Shown here one piece after another: positions 41,788 to 50,699 of a stretch of DNA of 64,000 nt. Both the position numbers and the translations under genes were made by a program. This stretch comes from Kluyvera ascorbata_C. GTDB lineage: Bacteria; Pseudomonadota; Gammaproteobacteria; Enterobacterales; Enterobacteriaceae. Each line of letters opens with the position of its first letter. The first letter of the stretch is position 1. The notes below the pieces were generated by a model. The model saw only the letters and a list, made by a program, of their open reading frames with translations, did not search any database and was not told the DNA's origin. The stretch spans positions 1-64,000 of the forward strand of contig NZ_JBIQOI010000010.1 in assembly GCF_044197065.1 (NCBI RefSeq), read 5' to 3'.

Positions 41788-41906
41788 CGTCTTTCCTCCT
41801 TGTAGGGGATTTCTTAAGTTTACTCCTTTCCCGCCGTAACGAGGATTATTTCAGCATTATGAACCAGGCTTAGTGGGGACCTTACTGCACTCTCTGGAGA
41901 ATGATG

Positions 41907-43652
41907 ATGATAATAATACCGACGTTTTTACGCCGGGTAGCCCTTGCTGCTCTGCTGTCAGGAAGCTGTTTTAGCGCGATTTCTGCGCCTCCACCGCCGC
42001 CGGTTTCTTACGGCGTTGAGGAAGATGTCTTCCATCCCGTTCGTGCCCAGCATGGCATGGTGGCCTCTGTTGATGCGGCAGCCACGCGCGTGGGCGTTGA
42101 GATCCTGCGCGAGGGCGGTAACGCCGTGGATGCGGCGGTGGCCGTGGGCTACGCGCTGGCGGTCACGCACCCGCAGGCGGGGAATATCGGTGGCGGCGGG
42201 TTTATGATGCTGCGTACCAAAGACGGTAAAACCACGGCGATTGATTTCCGTGAGATGGCGCCTGAGCAGGCGACTCGCGACATGTTCCTCGACGATCAGG
42301 GCAACCCAAACAGTAAAAAGTCGCTGACCTCGCACCTGGCATCCGGTACGCCGGGCACGGTAGCGGGCTTCTCGCTGGCGCTGGAGAAGTACGGCACGAT
42401 GCCGCTCAATAAAGTGATTCACCCGGCGATTAAGCTCGCCAGAGACGGCTTTGTGGTTAACGACGCGCTGGCTGACGATCTCAAAACCTACGGTAGCGAA
42501 GTGCTGCCGAATCACGCCAACAGCAAAGCCATTTTCTGGAAAGACGGTGAGCCGCTGAAAAAAGGCGACAAGCTGGTGCAGACGAATCTAGCGAAAAGCC
42601 TGGAACGGATCGCTGAAAATGGGCCGGATGCCTTCTACAAAGGGGCGATTGCCGACCAGATTGCCGAAGAGATGCATAAAAACGGCGGCCTGATGAGCAA
42701 AGCGGATCTGGCAAACTATAAGGCGGTTGAGCGTACGCCGATTAGCGGCGAGTACCGCGGCTACGAAGTCTTTTCAATGCCGCCGCCGTCTTCCGGCGGA
42801 ATTCATATTGTGCAGATCCTCAATATTCTTGAAAACTTCGACCTGCATAAATACGGCTTCGGCAGCGCCGACGCAATGCAGCTGATGGCCGAAGCCGAAA
42901 AGCACGCCTACGCCGACCGCTCTGAATACCTCGGCGACCCGGACTTCGTGAAGGTGCCGTGGCAGGCGCTGACCAATAAAGCCTACGCCAAATCGATTGC
43001 CGACCAGATTGATATCAACAAGGCCAAGCCGTCCAGCCAGATTAAACCGGGCAAACTGGCACCGTATGAAAGTAACCAGACCACGCATTTCTCGGTGGTG
43101 GATAAAGACGGTAACGCGGTGGCGGTGACCTACACCCTCAACACCACCTTTGGTACCGGCATCGTGGCGGGCAATACCGGCATTCTGATGAATAACGAGA
43201 TGGATGACTTCTCCGCCAAGCCGGGCGTGCCAAATGTCTACGGACTGGTGGGCGGCGATGCCAACGCGGTCGGGCCGAAGAAACGCCCGCTGTCGTCGAT
43301 GTCGCCAACCATTGTGGTGAAAGATGGTAAAACCTGGCTGGTCACCGGCAGCCCGGGCGGCAGCCGGATTATTACTACAGTGCTACAAATGGTGGTCAAC
43401 TCCATCGACTTCGGTATGAACGTGGCGGAAGCCACCAACGCGCCGCGCTTCCACCACCAGTGGCTGCCGGACGAGCTGCGGGTAGAGAAAGGGTTTAGCC
43501 CAGATACGCTGAAGCTGCTGGAAGCGAAGGGACAGAAGGTGGCGGTGAAAGAGGCGATGGGCAGCACGCAGAGCATTATGGTAGATCCGGATGGCACGCT
43601 GTATGGGGCGTCGGACCCGCGTTCGCCGGATGATTTGACGGCGGGGTATTAA
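41907..43652 (+). CDS. ggt: Gamma-glutamyltranspeptidase (periplasmic)
   Basis: 581 residues from the ATG at 41907. Three ATGs in a row occur at 41901, 41904 and 41907; the GGAG at 41896 fits the third best. Sec signal peptide to about residue 25. Ntn-hydrolase: the proenzyme cleaves itself before the nucleophilic Thr392 in NQ/TTHFSVVDKDG to give large and small subunits. GSPGGSRIITTV near the C terminus binds substrate. Hydrolyses glutathione and gamma-glutamyl peptides in the periplasm. It is followed by a perfect hairpin and then the second effector island. Confidence 0.97.
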   Translation: MIIIPTFLRRVALAALLSGSCFSAISAPPPPPVSYGVEEDVFHPVRAQHGMVASVDAAATRVGVEILREGGNAVDAAVAVGYALAVTHPQAGNIGGGGFMMLRTKDGKTTAIDFREMAPEQATRDMFLDDQGNPNSKKSLTSHLASGTPGTVAGFSLALEKYGTMPLNKVIHPAIKLARDGFVVNDALADDLKTYGSEVLPNHANSKAIFWKDGEPLKKGDKLVQTNLAKSLERIAENGPDAFYKGAIADQIAEEMHKNGGLMSKADLANYKAVERTPISGEYRGYEVFSMPPPSSGGIHIVQILNILENFDLHKYGFGSADAMQLMAEAEKHAYADRSEYLGDPDFVKVPWQALTNKAYAKSIADQIDINKAKPSSQIKPGKLAPYESNQTTHFSVVDKDGNAVAVTYTLNTTFGTGIVAGNTGILMNNEMDDFSAKPGVPNVYGLVGGDANAVGPKKRPLSSMSPTIVVKDGKTWLVTGSPGGSRIITTVLQMVVNSIDFGMNVAEATNAPRFHHQWLPDELRVEKGFSPDTLKLLEAKGQKVAVKEAMGSTQSIMVDPDGTLYGASDPRSPDDLTAGY

Positions 43653-43660
43653 TATCAATA

Positions 43661-43688
43661 ATGGCCCAATAGTTTATTATTGGGCCAT
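43661..43688 (+). terminator. Hairpin after ggt
   Basis: Perfect 11-bp stem ATGGCCCAATA / TATTGGGCCAT (43661-43671, 43678-43688) with a 6-base loop. No T-run follows, so termination strength is uncertain. The remaining 166 bp up to 43854 are very AT-rich and should hold the effector promoter. Confidence 0.6.
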
Positions 43689-43854
43689 ATTCACCACTTA
43701 AATATTAAGAACATTATTATTTGTTTTATCTAATTCTTTGTTCTCTTATTTTCTGATAAGCAATAATTAACCCCTTTATTTTGACGAGCAGCAGGAATGC
43801 ATATCTTTTTTTTCATTACCTTTCGTACTTATCATGGAATGCATGGAGTGGGGT

Positions 43855-45849
43855 ATGAGTGATATTGTCTATTTAACGCTTAGCGGGGAGTTCCAGGGTA
43901 ATATATCTACCGGGTGCGGAACCCAAAAATCTGTCGGAAACCGATATCAACTCGGACATGAAGATCAGATCTTCATCTTTAGCCTGATGCAAAGCACCAC
44001 AAGCACCGGTGCTGGCGCAAACCCTCAGGGAATTCGGTTTTGCAAAACGCTGGATAAAAGTTCGCCGCTGTTATCTAACACAATTAATAACAATGAATCG
44101 CTGAATATGGTTTTTGATATTTATCGCGTCAATCGTTATGGTCGAATGGAAAAATATTATGTGATTGAAGTTCGTGGCGCAAGATTAAATAGCATTCAGT
44201 CCCAGATAAAGGAGAATGCCATAGACTACGAATACATTTCTGCTGATTATGATTATATTCGCTGCAGCCACCTTGCGGCAGGCACGGAGTTTTACCATTT
44301 AGTGACGCCGGAAAACTACCAGCGGCTATTCCCACCTGCGCCTGTTCTGCCTGAATCCAAACCACCTGAGGAGCCTGTTGTGCGGCGCGTGACATTGGTG
44401 CTGGGGATCTTTTTTGATGGGACGGGAAATAATGCGGTGAATACGGCGAATATGCTGGCGGCGTGTTCGGCGGAGCACTTCAGGATTGATAGCCCGGATG
44501 CAGAAAGTATTCTTGAGCGAAATGCGGCTGAAAAGATGGGGATCAGTGGGATAGGAGCGGCGAGTTATTCGGGGTATTACACGAATGTTTATTGGTTGAG
44601 TGAATTGTATAGTCAGGCATTTTTGGCGACCGATGATTATCTACAAAAGGCTATTTACATTGAAGGGATTGGAACTCAAGCCGGTAAACCGGATAGCGTG
44701 ATTGGTAAAGGACTCGGTATTGCCGACAGTGGGGTAATTGCGAAAACGGATGATGCAGTCCAGAAACTGAAGGCGGCAATAGTGTCATCATTGGACTCTC
44801 TGGACGAAAAATATAGTGTTAAAGCTCTACTTATCGATATCTTTGGTTTTAGCCGTGGAGCGGCGGCTGCGCGCCATTTCGCCAATCGTATTCAATCTGA
44901 GGATAGCGCTATTGTTAATGCGATTAAGGCTGGAATGGGAAGCCATACCTATAGTGGTTCACCCGCAGGTAAAACCCGTTTTATCGGCATCTTTGATACC
45001 GTTGCGGCTATTGGTACGCCCGCTAATGGGCTCAACCCACATAGCGCCGACACGGGTGAGGTCAATCTTTCTCTGCGCCCCGGCGTGGCCCAGAAGGTAT
45101 TCCATATCACCGCGCAGCACGAGTGCCGTTATAACTTTGCGCTTAATAGCATCTCTCCTGCCTGGCCGGAGTTATCGCTGCCAGGCGTACACTCTGATAT
45201 TGGCGGCGGCTACCTGCCGCAGACCCGCGAAGATCTCTTTCTCACTCGCCCGCTGGTGGAAAGACTGCCTGCCGACCAACCGAAAGGGCGTTCACGCGTC
45301 TATCGACAAACGATGGCGCAACTGCCGATATTAGAGCGCTCAGCCACTATTGCGCCCCTTATTCGCACCAACAACATTACGCCTGAGGTCTGGGAAGATG
45401 AGTTAGCACCGAGCGATCGCTACGGACAGATGCAAAAACGCAGTTTTGCTGCCCTGACGCTGCGCCAGCGAATCGTAAAGCATGATTGGTCGATGGTTAC
45501 GCTACGGGTGATGATCGATGCGGCGAGGGAGGCGGGTGTTTTATTCGATGATGTTGAGCGCAAAAAAGGGACGGAACTGCCTGCTGCGCTTGATGATTTT
45601 TGTCAGAAAGCTATTGCAATGGGTAAAGCGGCTCGAACCAAAGCACCTACTCCGCAGTTTAGCCCTGAGGAAATAGACATTATTGCTGAGTTATATACCC
45701 ACTGTTCTGCGAACTGGAATGCCGTTGCTGTCAATCAGGATGGGAATATAACAGGGGGTGCTGCAGTCTCTGAGAGCGTGAGCTTTGTTAATCGACCTGA
45801 CGAAGAGTGGATCCGAACGGTGTATAACATGGATGGAGTAAAACAATGA
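43855..45849 (+). CDS. Hcp-DUF2235 fusion: T6SS phospholipase effector (Tle1-type)
   Basis: 664 residues from MSDIVYLTLS (SD GGAG at 43845; the ATG 21 bases upstream is less well placed). Residues 1-150 are an Hcp domain (GEFQGNISTGCG, HEDQIF, DKSSPLLSNTINNNE, VIEVRGARL). A Pro-rich linker (about 159-175) leads to a DUF2235 alpha/beta-hydrolase starting at LGIFFDGTGNN. The GxSxG nucleophile is Ser333 in GFSRGA; likely partners are Asp381 in FDTVAAIG and His446 in GVHSDIGGGY. Such evolved Hcp effectors carry a lipase into rival cells through the T6SS tube. Stop overlaps the first lipoprotein start (ATGA). Activity and delivery are inferred. Confidence 0.9.
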   Translation: MSDIVYLTLSGEFQGNISTGCGTQKSVGNRYQLGHEDQIFIFSLMQSTTSTGAGANPQGIRFCKTLDKSSPLLSNTINNNESLNMVFDIYRVNRYGRMEKYYVIEVRGARLNSIQSQIKENAIDYEYISADYDYIRCSHLAAGTEFYHLVTPENYQRLFPPAPVLPESKPPEEPVVRRVTLVLGIFFDGTGNNAVNTANMLAACSAEHFRIDSPDAESILERNAAEKMGISGIGAASYSGYYTNVYWLSELYSQAFLATDDYLQKAIYIEGIGTQAGKPDSVIGKGLGIADSGVIAKTDDAVQKLKAAIVSSLDSLDEKYSVKALLIDIFGFSRGAAAARHFANRIQSEDSAIVNAIKAGMGSHTYSGSPAGKTRFIGIFDTVAAIGTPANGLNPHSADTGEVNLSLRPGVAQKVFHITAQHECRYNFALNSISPAWPELSLPGVHSDIGGGYLPQTREDLFLTRPLVERLPADQPKGRSRVYRQTMAQLPILERSATIAPLIRTNNITPEVWEDELAPSDRYGQMQKRSFAALTLRQRIVKHDWSMVTLRVMIDAAREAGVLFDDVERKKGTELPAALDDFCQKAIAMGKAARTKAPTPQFSPEEIDIIAELYTHCSANWNAVAVNQDGNITGGAAVSESVSFVNRPDEEWIRTVYNMDGVKQ

Positions 45850-46529
45850 GCCTCGCAAAAACTTTAATACTAGTACTGCTTCTGATTGCAGGCTGCAGCC
45901 AGCCGAAAATTCACCCTTTACAATCAAAACAGGCGGCTACTGGTGATTGGTCTTTGCCCTACGGAAAATGGAGTTTTTCTTTTATCACCCCCTGGCAACT
46001 TCCCGCAGATGTGACTCATGTCAGAGTACTTGATACTGACGGCTATCTATACATTTTCCGTATGCTAGATCCAACATCCCGGGATCCCAATTCGGCTACC
46101 GCCTGGACAACAACGCCACATGGCGGCGGCGTTAATTTTAATAAAGTGAAAATGCCGCCTCAGTACATGATCTTCTGCTGGGACTCCTTTATCGACAAGA
46201 AAACCTACGAAACCAGCGTGCTATTTTCCCCTGCCACGTGGCAGCGTATGAAGACACCTGCCGAGCACTTGTTCCGGGGCAAGGTTCTCTGGTACGACAA
46301 TATGCTATTCGGCCTGTCACCTGGCGGCAACGTGAGGATCTGGTTGCCGGATGGGGGAGCTTATCCAGCTCCGGTTGTCACTCCGCAAAAAATCAGCACC
46401 GTTTCAGGCGCTGATCTCACCCTCTGCAAACAGGAAGGTGCAGACGGAGAGTTCCTACGCAAGTACCGCTACTCCCAGGAGATAGAAGACGGGATGAAGG
46501 GGAAAACGTACCCCTATGGTGAGTGGTGA
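45846..46529 (+). CDS. Putative immunity lipoprotein, DUF2931-like (copy 1)
   Basis: 227 residues. Signal peptide with lipobox LIAGC (Cys17), so lipid-anchored and periplasm-facing. The mature domain has PYGKWSFSFITPWQLP, THVRVLDTDGYLYIFRML and YMIFCWDSF. Overlaps the effector by 4 bp, so it is translationally coupled. Tle lipase effectors are normally paired with periplasmic lipoprotein inhibitors, which fits. Family name from memory. Confidence 0.8.
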   Translation: MSLAKTLILVLLLIAGCSQPKIHPLQSKQAATGDWSLPYGKWSFSFITPWQLPADVTHVRVLDTDGYLYIFRMLDPTSRDPNSATAWTTTPHGGGVNFNKVKMPPQYMIFCWDSFIDKKTYETSVLFSPATWQRMKTPAEHLFRGKVLWYDNMLFGLSPGGNVRIWLPDGGAYPAPVVTPQKISTVSGADLTLCKQEGADGEFLRKYRYSQEIEDGMKGKTYPYGEW

Positions 46530-46548
46530 TGACAAGGATGGAAAAACA

Positions 46549-47238
46549 ATGAACCTGGCAAGAATGCTGATACTGGTGCTGCTTCTGATTGCAGGCTGCA
46601 GCCAGCCCAAAACGCGACCTTTACAGTCTGAAGAGGCAGCCGGCGGCGACTGGTCGTTGCCCTACGGAAAATGGAGCTTCTCTTTTATCACGCCCTGGCA
46701 ACTCCCTGCCGAGGTGACGCACGTAAGGGTGCTTGATACTGATGGTTATCTGTACATTTTTCGGATGCTTGATCAAACATCGAGAGACCCCAATTCAGTT
46801 ACAACCTGGACCACAAAACCGCATGGTGGCAGCGTAAACTTCAACCTCGTAAAAATGCCGCCGCAATATATGATTTTCTGCTGGGACTCCTTTATTGACA
46901 GGAAAACCTACCAGACCAATGTAATGTTTTCCCCCGCCACGTGGCAGCGTATGAAGACTCCGGCTAACCATACACGTCCTTCTGGTGAACCTATCTGGTA
47001 TCACAATATGCTGTTTGGCCTGTCACCCGGCGGTAAGGTGAGAACCTGGTTCCCGGACGTCGGTAGTCATCCAGCGATCCCTTTTACACCCTATAAAATA
47101 AGCACCGTTTCAGGCGCTGATCTCACTCTCTGCAAACAGGAAGACCCCGACAGTGATTTTCTGCGTAAATACCGCTACTCCCAGGAGATAGAAGACGGGA
47201 TGAAGGGGAAAACGTACCCCTATGGTGAGTGGCGATGA
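46549..47238 (+). CDS. Putative immunity lipoprotein, DUF2931-like (copy 2, variant C terminus)
   Basis: 229 residues from MNLARMLILV (SD AAGGATGG); an ATG 33 bases upstream overlaps copy 1 and is not preferred. Lipobox LIAGC. The first ~145 residues are almost identical to copy 3. The segment around 147-190 differs from both neighbours: NHTRPSGEPIWYHN and SHPAIPFTPYK replace EHLFRGK-LWYDN and YPAP-VTP-K. That variable block may set specificity for a different lipase. Confidence 0.8.
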   Translation: MNLARMLILVLLLIAGCSQPKTRPLQSEEAAGGDWSLPYGKWSFSFITPWQLPAEVTHVRVLDTDGYLYIFRMLDQTSRDPNSVTTWTTKPHGGSVNFNLVKMPPQYMIFCWDSFIDRKTYQTNVMFSPATWQRMKTPANHTRPSGEPIWYHNMLFGLSPGGKVRTWFPDVGSHPAIPFTPYKISTVSGADLTLCKQEDPDSDFLRKYRYSQEIEDGMKGKTYPYGEWR

Positions 47239-47254
47239 CAAGGATGGAAAAACA

Positions 47255-47938
47255 ATGAACCTGGCAAGAATGCTGATACTGGTGCTGCTTCTGATTGCAG
47301 GCTGCAGCCAGCCCAAAACGCGACCTTTACAGTCTGAAGAGGCAGCCGGCGGCGACTGGTCGTTGCCCTACGGAAAATGGAGCTTCTCTTTTATCACGCC
47401 CTGGCAACTCCCTGCCGAGGTGACGCACGTAAGAGTGCTTGATACTGATGGTTATCTGTACATTTTTCGGATGCTTGATCAAACATCGAGAGACCCCAAT
47501 TCAGTCACAACCTGGACCACAAAACCGCATGGTGGCAGCGTAAACTTCAACCTCGTAAAAATGCCGCCGCAATATATGATTTTCTGCTGGGACTCCTTTA
47601 TTGACAGGAAAACCTACCAGACCAATGTAATGTTTTCCCCCGCCACGTGGCAGCGTATGAAGACACCTGCCGAGCACCTGTTCCGGGGCAAGATTCTCTG
47701 GTACGACAATATGCTGTTTGGTCTTTCACCGGGAGGCCACGTCAGGATCTGGTTCCCGGATGGGGGCTCATACCCGGCCCCCATTGTCACCCCACACAAA
47801 ATAAGCACCGTTTCAGGCGCAGACCTCACCCTTTGCAAACAGGAAGACCCCGACAGTGATTTCCTGCGTAAATATCGCTACTCCCGGGAAATAGAAGACG
47901 GGATAAAGGGAAAAACGTATCCATACGGTGAGTGGTAA
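47255..47938 (+). CDS. Putative immunity lipoprotein, DUF2931-like (copy 3)
   Basis: 227 residues. The N-terminal two thirds, and the spacer before it, are a near-perfect repeat of copy 2 (period 706 bp). Its C-terminal third resembles copy 1 (LFRGKILWYDNMLFGLSPGG). It is therefore a mosaic. Lipobox LIAGC. Last gene of the island, followed by a hairpin. Confidence 0.8.
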   Translation: MNLARMLILVLLLIAGCSQPKTRPLQSEEAAGGDWSLPYGKWSFSFITPWQLPAEVTHVRVLDTDGYLYIFRMLDQTSRDPNSVTTWTTKPHGGSVNFNLVKMPPQYMIFCWDSFIDRKTYQTNVMFSPATWQRMKTPAEHLFRGKILWYDNMLFGLSPGGHVRIWFPDGGSYPAPIVTPHKISTVSGADLTLCKQEDPDSDFLRKYRYSREIEDGIKGKTYPYGEW

Positions 47939-47953
47939 CATTATTGCCAGAAT

Positions 47954-47985
47954 AGCCTGAAGCATCAGGCTATCCTGCTTTCAGG
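47954..47985 (+). terminator. Hairpin after lipoprotein cluster
   Basis: AGCCTGA (47954-47960) / TCAGGCT (47965-47971) with an AGCA loop; a further TCAGGCT follows at 47981. Lies between convergent genes. Weak T content. Confidence 0.55.
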
Positions 47986-48477
47986 CTAAGCCTTCACCCG
48001 CGCCATAAAATACGCATCCACATATTCCCCATTGCGCAGCCCATATCTCCGCCCCGTGCCTTCAATCTCAAACCCATGCTTCTGGTAAACCGCCACCGCC
48101 GGTGCGTTATCGACAAACACCGTCAGTTCAATGCGGTCGACGCGCAGCCAGTTGTCGCACATGTCAATCATGGTACGCATCAGCGCGCTGGCGACGCCGC
48201 GGTTCTGCCAGCGGGCGTCGACGCAGATACCGAAATCGGCGACGTGGCTGCGGCGAGGGCGCTGGGCAACGGCGATGCACAGGTGCCCGACCACCTGCTT
48301 ATCAATACAGGCGACAAGCTGTTTAATACCGGGCTGGTCGGCTAGCCGCTCTTGCCACATATGGTTGGAAGGATGAGGGACCTGTAGCGTGTTGTGATAC
48401 ACCTCTGGCTGGGCGTGGATCTGACGGATTGCGTCGTAATCTTCAGGTTCAGCGTGGCGAATCACGATGTCACTCAT
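47986..48477 (-). CDS. yhhY: GNAT N-acetyltransferase YhhY
   Basis: 163 residues, GNAT fold: FGICVDARWQNRGVASALM is the acetyl-CoA loop and VYQKHGFEIEGTGRRYGLR the C-terminal motif. E. coli YhhY acetylates some amino acids and their derivatives. Full length. Right-hand core border of island 2. Confidence 0.95.
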   Translation of the reverse strand: MSDIVIRHAEPEDYDAIRQIHAQPEVYHNTLQVPHPSNHMWQERLADQPGIKQLVACIDKQVVGHLCIAVAQRPRRSHVADFGICVDARWQNRGVASALMRTMIDMCDNWLRVDRIELTVFVDNAPAVAVYQKHGFEIEGTGRRYGLRNGEYVDAYFMARVKA

Positions 48478-48561
48478 TCTCTTTTCCTTTGTGGTTTAAA
48501 AGTCCCTTTTAACATCATTGATTTTGAAATGTGCGTCAATTAGCTTTTTTTGCAAAAAATG

Positions 48562-48598
48562 TTGGACAAGTGCGAATGAGAATGATTATTATTGTCCT
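48562..48598 (+). promoter_or_regulatory. ryhB promoter with Fur box
   Basis: -35 TTGGAC (48562-48567), 17-bp spacer, -10 ATTATT (48585-48590). A Fur-box-like stretch GAATGAGAATGATTATTAT (48574-48592) covers the -10, so Fe2+-Fur would block transcription, as known for E. coli ryhB. Confidence 0.88.
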
Positions 48599-48692
48599 GC
48601 ATTCAGGGCGTCCTTGCGGAGAACCTGAAAGCACGACATTGCTCACATTGCTTCCAGTATTACTTTAGCCAGCTATTAGCTGGCTTTTTTTT
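48599..48692 (+). ncRNA. ryhB: Small regulatory RNA RyhB
   Basis: About 94 nt. The central pairing region GCGGAGAACCTGAAAGCACG, and the following GACATTGCTCACATTGCTTCC, are identical to E. coli RyhB as remembered. Terminator AGCCAGCT / AGCTGGCT (48667-48685) with eight T. The 5' end (GCATTCAGGGCGTCCTT) differs from the K-12 sequence. With Hfq, RyhB shuts down iron-using protein mRNAs under iron limitation. Same place as in E. coli, between yhhY and yhhX. Confidence 0.95.
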
Positions 48693-48742
48693 GTCTGCAG
48701 TTACGCTATGGTGTTCAGCAACCATTTCAAAAGGACTGAACC

Positions 48743-49780
48743 ATGACTCTGCACTGCGCCTTTATCGGCTTTGGCAAAAGCGCCACCCGCTACCATCTTC
48801 CTTATGTCCTCGAACGTAAAGCCGACTGGCACGTTGCCCATATCTATCGCCGCAGCCCGAAGCCGGATGAGCAGGCGCCGCAGTACGCGCATATCCATTT
48901 CACCAGCGAGCTGGACGATATTCTGAACGACCCGCAGGTGAAGCTGGTGGTGGTGTGTACCCACGCCGATAGCCACTTCGAGTACGCGAAAAAGGCGCTG
49001 GAAGCGGGCAAGAACGTGCTGGTGGAAAAGCCGTTCACCCCCACGCTTGCCGAAGCGAAAACGCTGTTCACGCTGGCGAAAAGTAAGGGGCTGACGGTGT
49101 CGCCGTACCAGAACCGTCGCTTTGACTCCTGCTTCCTGACTGCCAAAAAAGCGATTGAGAGCGGCAAGCTGGGCGAGATTGTGGAAGTGGAGAGCCACTT
49201 CGATTACTACCGTCCGGAATCGCCAACCCAACCGGGTCGCCCGCAGGACGGCGCGTTTTACGGTCTGGGCGTGCATACCATGGACCAGATTATCTCCTTG
49301 TTTGGCCGCCCGGATCACGCCTCCTACGATATCCGCAGCCTGCGTAACCCGGCCAACCCGGACGATACCTTTGAAGCGCAGCTTTACTACGGCAATCTGA
49401 AGGCTATCGTCAAAACCAGCCACCTGGTGAAAATCGACTACCCGAAATTTATCGTTCACGGCACCAAAGGGTCGTTTGTGAAGTACGGTATCGACCAGCA
49501 GGAAACCAGCCTGAAGGCGGGCGTTATGCCGGGTGAGGAGAACTTCGCGGCGGACGACTCCGTCTCTTATCTGGAATACGTCAACGATGCGGGCGATACG
49601 GTGAAAGAGCAGTGGCAGGCGGAACGCGGTGACTACGGTCGCGTGTACGATGCGCTGTACCAGACGCTGACAAACGGCGCGCCGAATTTCGTCAAGGAAA
49701 CTGAGGCTCTGACCAATATGGAACTGCTGGAACGGGCCTTTGAGCAGCCTGCTCCTGCCACGATAAGCCTCACCAAATAA
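48743..49780 (+). CDS. yhhX: Gfo/Idh/MocA-family oxidoreductase YhhX
   Basis: 345 residues, same as E. coli. N-terminal Rossmann NAD(P) domain (AFIGFGKSATRYHLPYV) and EKPFTPTLAEA with the family's EKP lysine; the C-terminal alpha/beta domain contains FYGLGVHTMDQI. Substrate unknown. It lies directly downstream of ryhB. Confidence 0.94.
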   Translation: MTLHCAFIGFGKSATRYHLPYVLERKADWHVAHIYRRSPKPDEQAPQYAHIHFTSELDDILNDPQVKLVVVCTHADSHFEYAKKALEAGKNVLVEKPFTPTLAEAKTLFTLAKSKGLTVSPYQNRRFDSCFLTAKKAIESGKLGEIVEVESHFDYYRPESPTQPGRPQDGAFYGLGVHTMDQIISLFGRPDHASYDIRSLRNPANPDDTFEAQLYYGNLKAIVKTSHLVKIDYPKFIVHGTKGSFVKYGIDQQETSLKAGVMPGEENFAADDSVSYLEYVNDAGDTVKEQWQAERGDYGRVYDALYQTLTNGAPNFVKETEALTNMELLERAFEQPAPATISLTK

Positions 49781-49901
49781 GCAAACCTGGCTCCTCCGTT
49801 CTTGTTCATATTTTTTGAACAGAGGAGTCAATTTTCACCCACTATCATCCTGACCGGTTTACGTCCAAACTTGTTTCATCGAAAACATGAGGGGGTAAAA
49901 A

Positions 49902-50597
49902 ATGATTTTCTTACGCAAAGCAAATGAACGTGGTCATGCGAATCATGGTTGGCTGGATTCCTGGCATACCTTCTCGTTTGCCGATTACTATGACCCGAAT
50001 TACATGGGCTTCTCGGCACTGCGCGTGATTAACGATGACGTAATTGACGCAGGCCAGGGCTTCGGCACTCACCCGCACAAAGACATGGAAATCCTGACCT
50101 ATGTTCTGGAAGGCGCCGTTGAGCACCAGGACAGCATGGGTAACAAAGAGCAGGTTCCGGCGGGCGAGTTCCAGATTATGAGTGCGGGTACCGGTATTCG
50201 TCACTCTGAGTACAACCCAAGTGCCACTGATAAACTGCACCTGTACCAGATCTGGATCATTCCAGAAAAAACCGGCATCACGCCGCGCTACGAACAGCGC
50301 CGCTTCGACGCTCTGCAGGGCAAACAGCTGGTACTGTCACCGGATGCCCGTGAAGGCTCGCTGAAGGTGTACCAGGATATGGAGCTGTACCGTTGGGCGC
50401 TGGCGAAAGGCGAACAGTCGGTGCATCAGATTGCCGCTGACCGCCGCGTGTGGATTCAGGTAGTAAAAGGCGAAGTGAGCATCAACGGCACGAAAGCCAC
50501 TACCAGCGATGGTCTGGCCATCTGGGACGAGCAGGCGATTTCTGTTCATGCAGATAGCGAAAGTGAAATTTTACTCTTCGATCTGCCGCCAGTTTGA
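49902..50597 (+). CDS. yhhW: Pirin-family quercetin 2,3-dioxygenase YhhW
   Basis: 231 residues, bicupin. HPHKDMEILTYVLEGAVEHQDS and GTGIRHSEYNPS hold the metal-binding His and Glu of the N-terminal cupin. E. coli YhhW shows quercetinase activity in vitro. RBS GAGGGGG. Followed by a hairpin-like AACCTCCC ... GGGAGGTT near 50618-50645. Confidence 0.94.
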   Translation: MIFLRKANERGHANHGWLDSWHTFSFADYYDPNYMGFSALRVINDDVIDAGQGFGTHPHKDMEILTYVLEGAVEHQDSMGNKEQVPAGEFQIMSAGTGIRHSEYNPSATDKLHLYQIWIIPEKTGITPRYEQRRFDALQGKQLVLSPDAREGSLKVYQDMELYRWALAKGEQSVHQIAADRRVWIQVVKGEVSINGTKATTSDGLAIWDEQAISVHADSESEILLFDLPPV

Positions 50598-50617
50598 TCC
50601 GGCTTAAATAAATCGCG

Positions 50618-50645
50618 CAACCTCCCTAATCTTGCGGGGAGGTTG
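50618..50645 (+). terminator. Hairpin after yhhW
   Basis: GCGCAACCTCCC pairs with GGGAGGTTGCGC around the short centre TAATCTTGCG. No T-run follows. Lies between yhhW and gntR. Confidence 0.6.
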
Positions 50646-50699
50646 CGCCATCTCCGTGGTAAACTTCAGCAATATTTCACCTTTGCTTACCTTCGGACG

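Noticed and set aside
43834..43855. Upstream ATG for the Hcp-lipase fusion
   Set aside because: The seven extra residues (MECMEWG) do not belong to the Hcp fold, and the GGAG lies correctly before the ATG at 43855.
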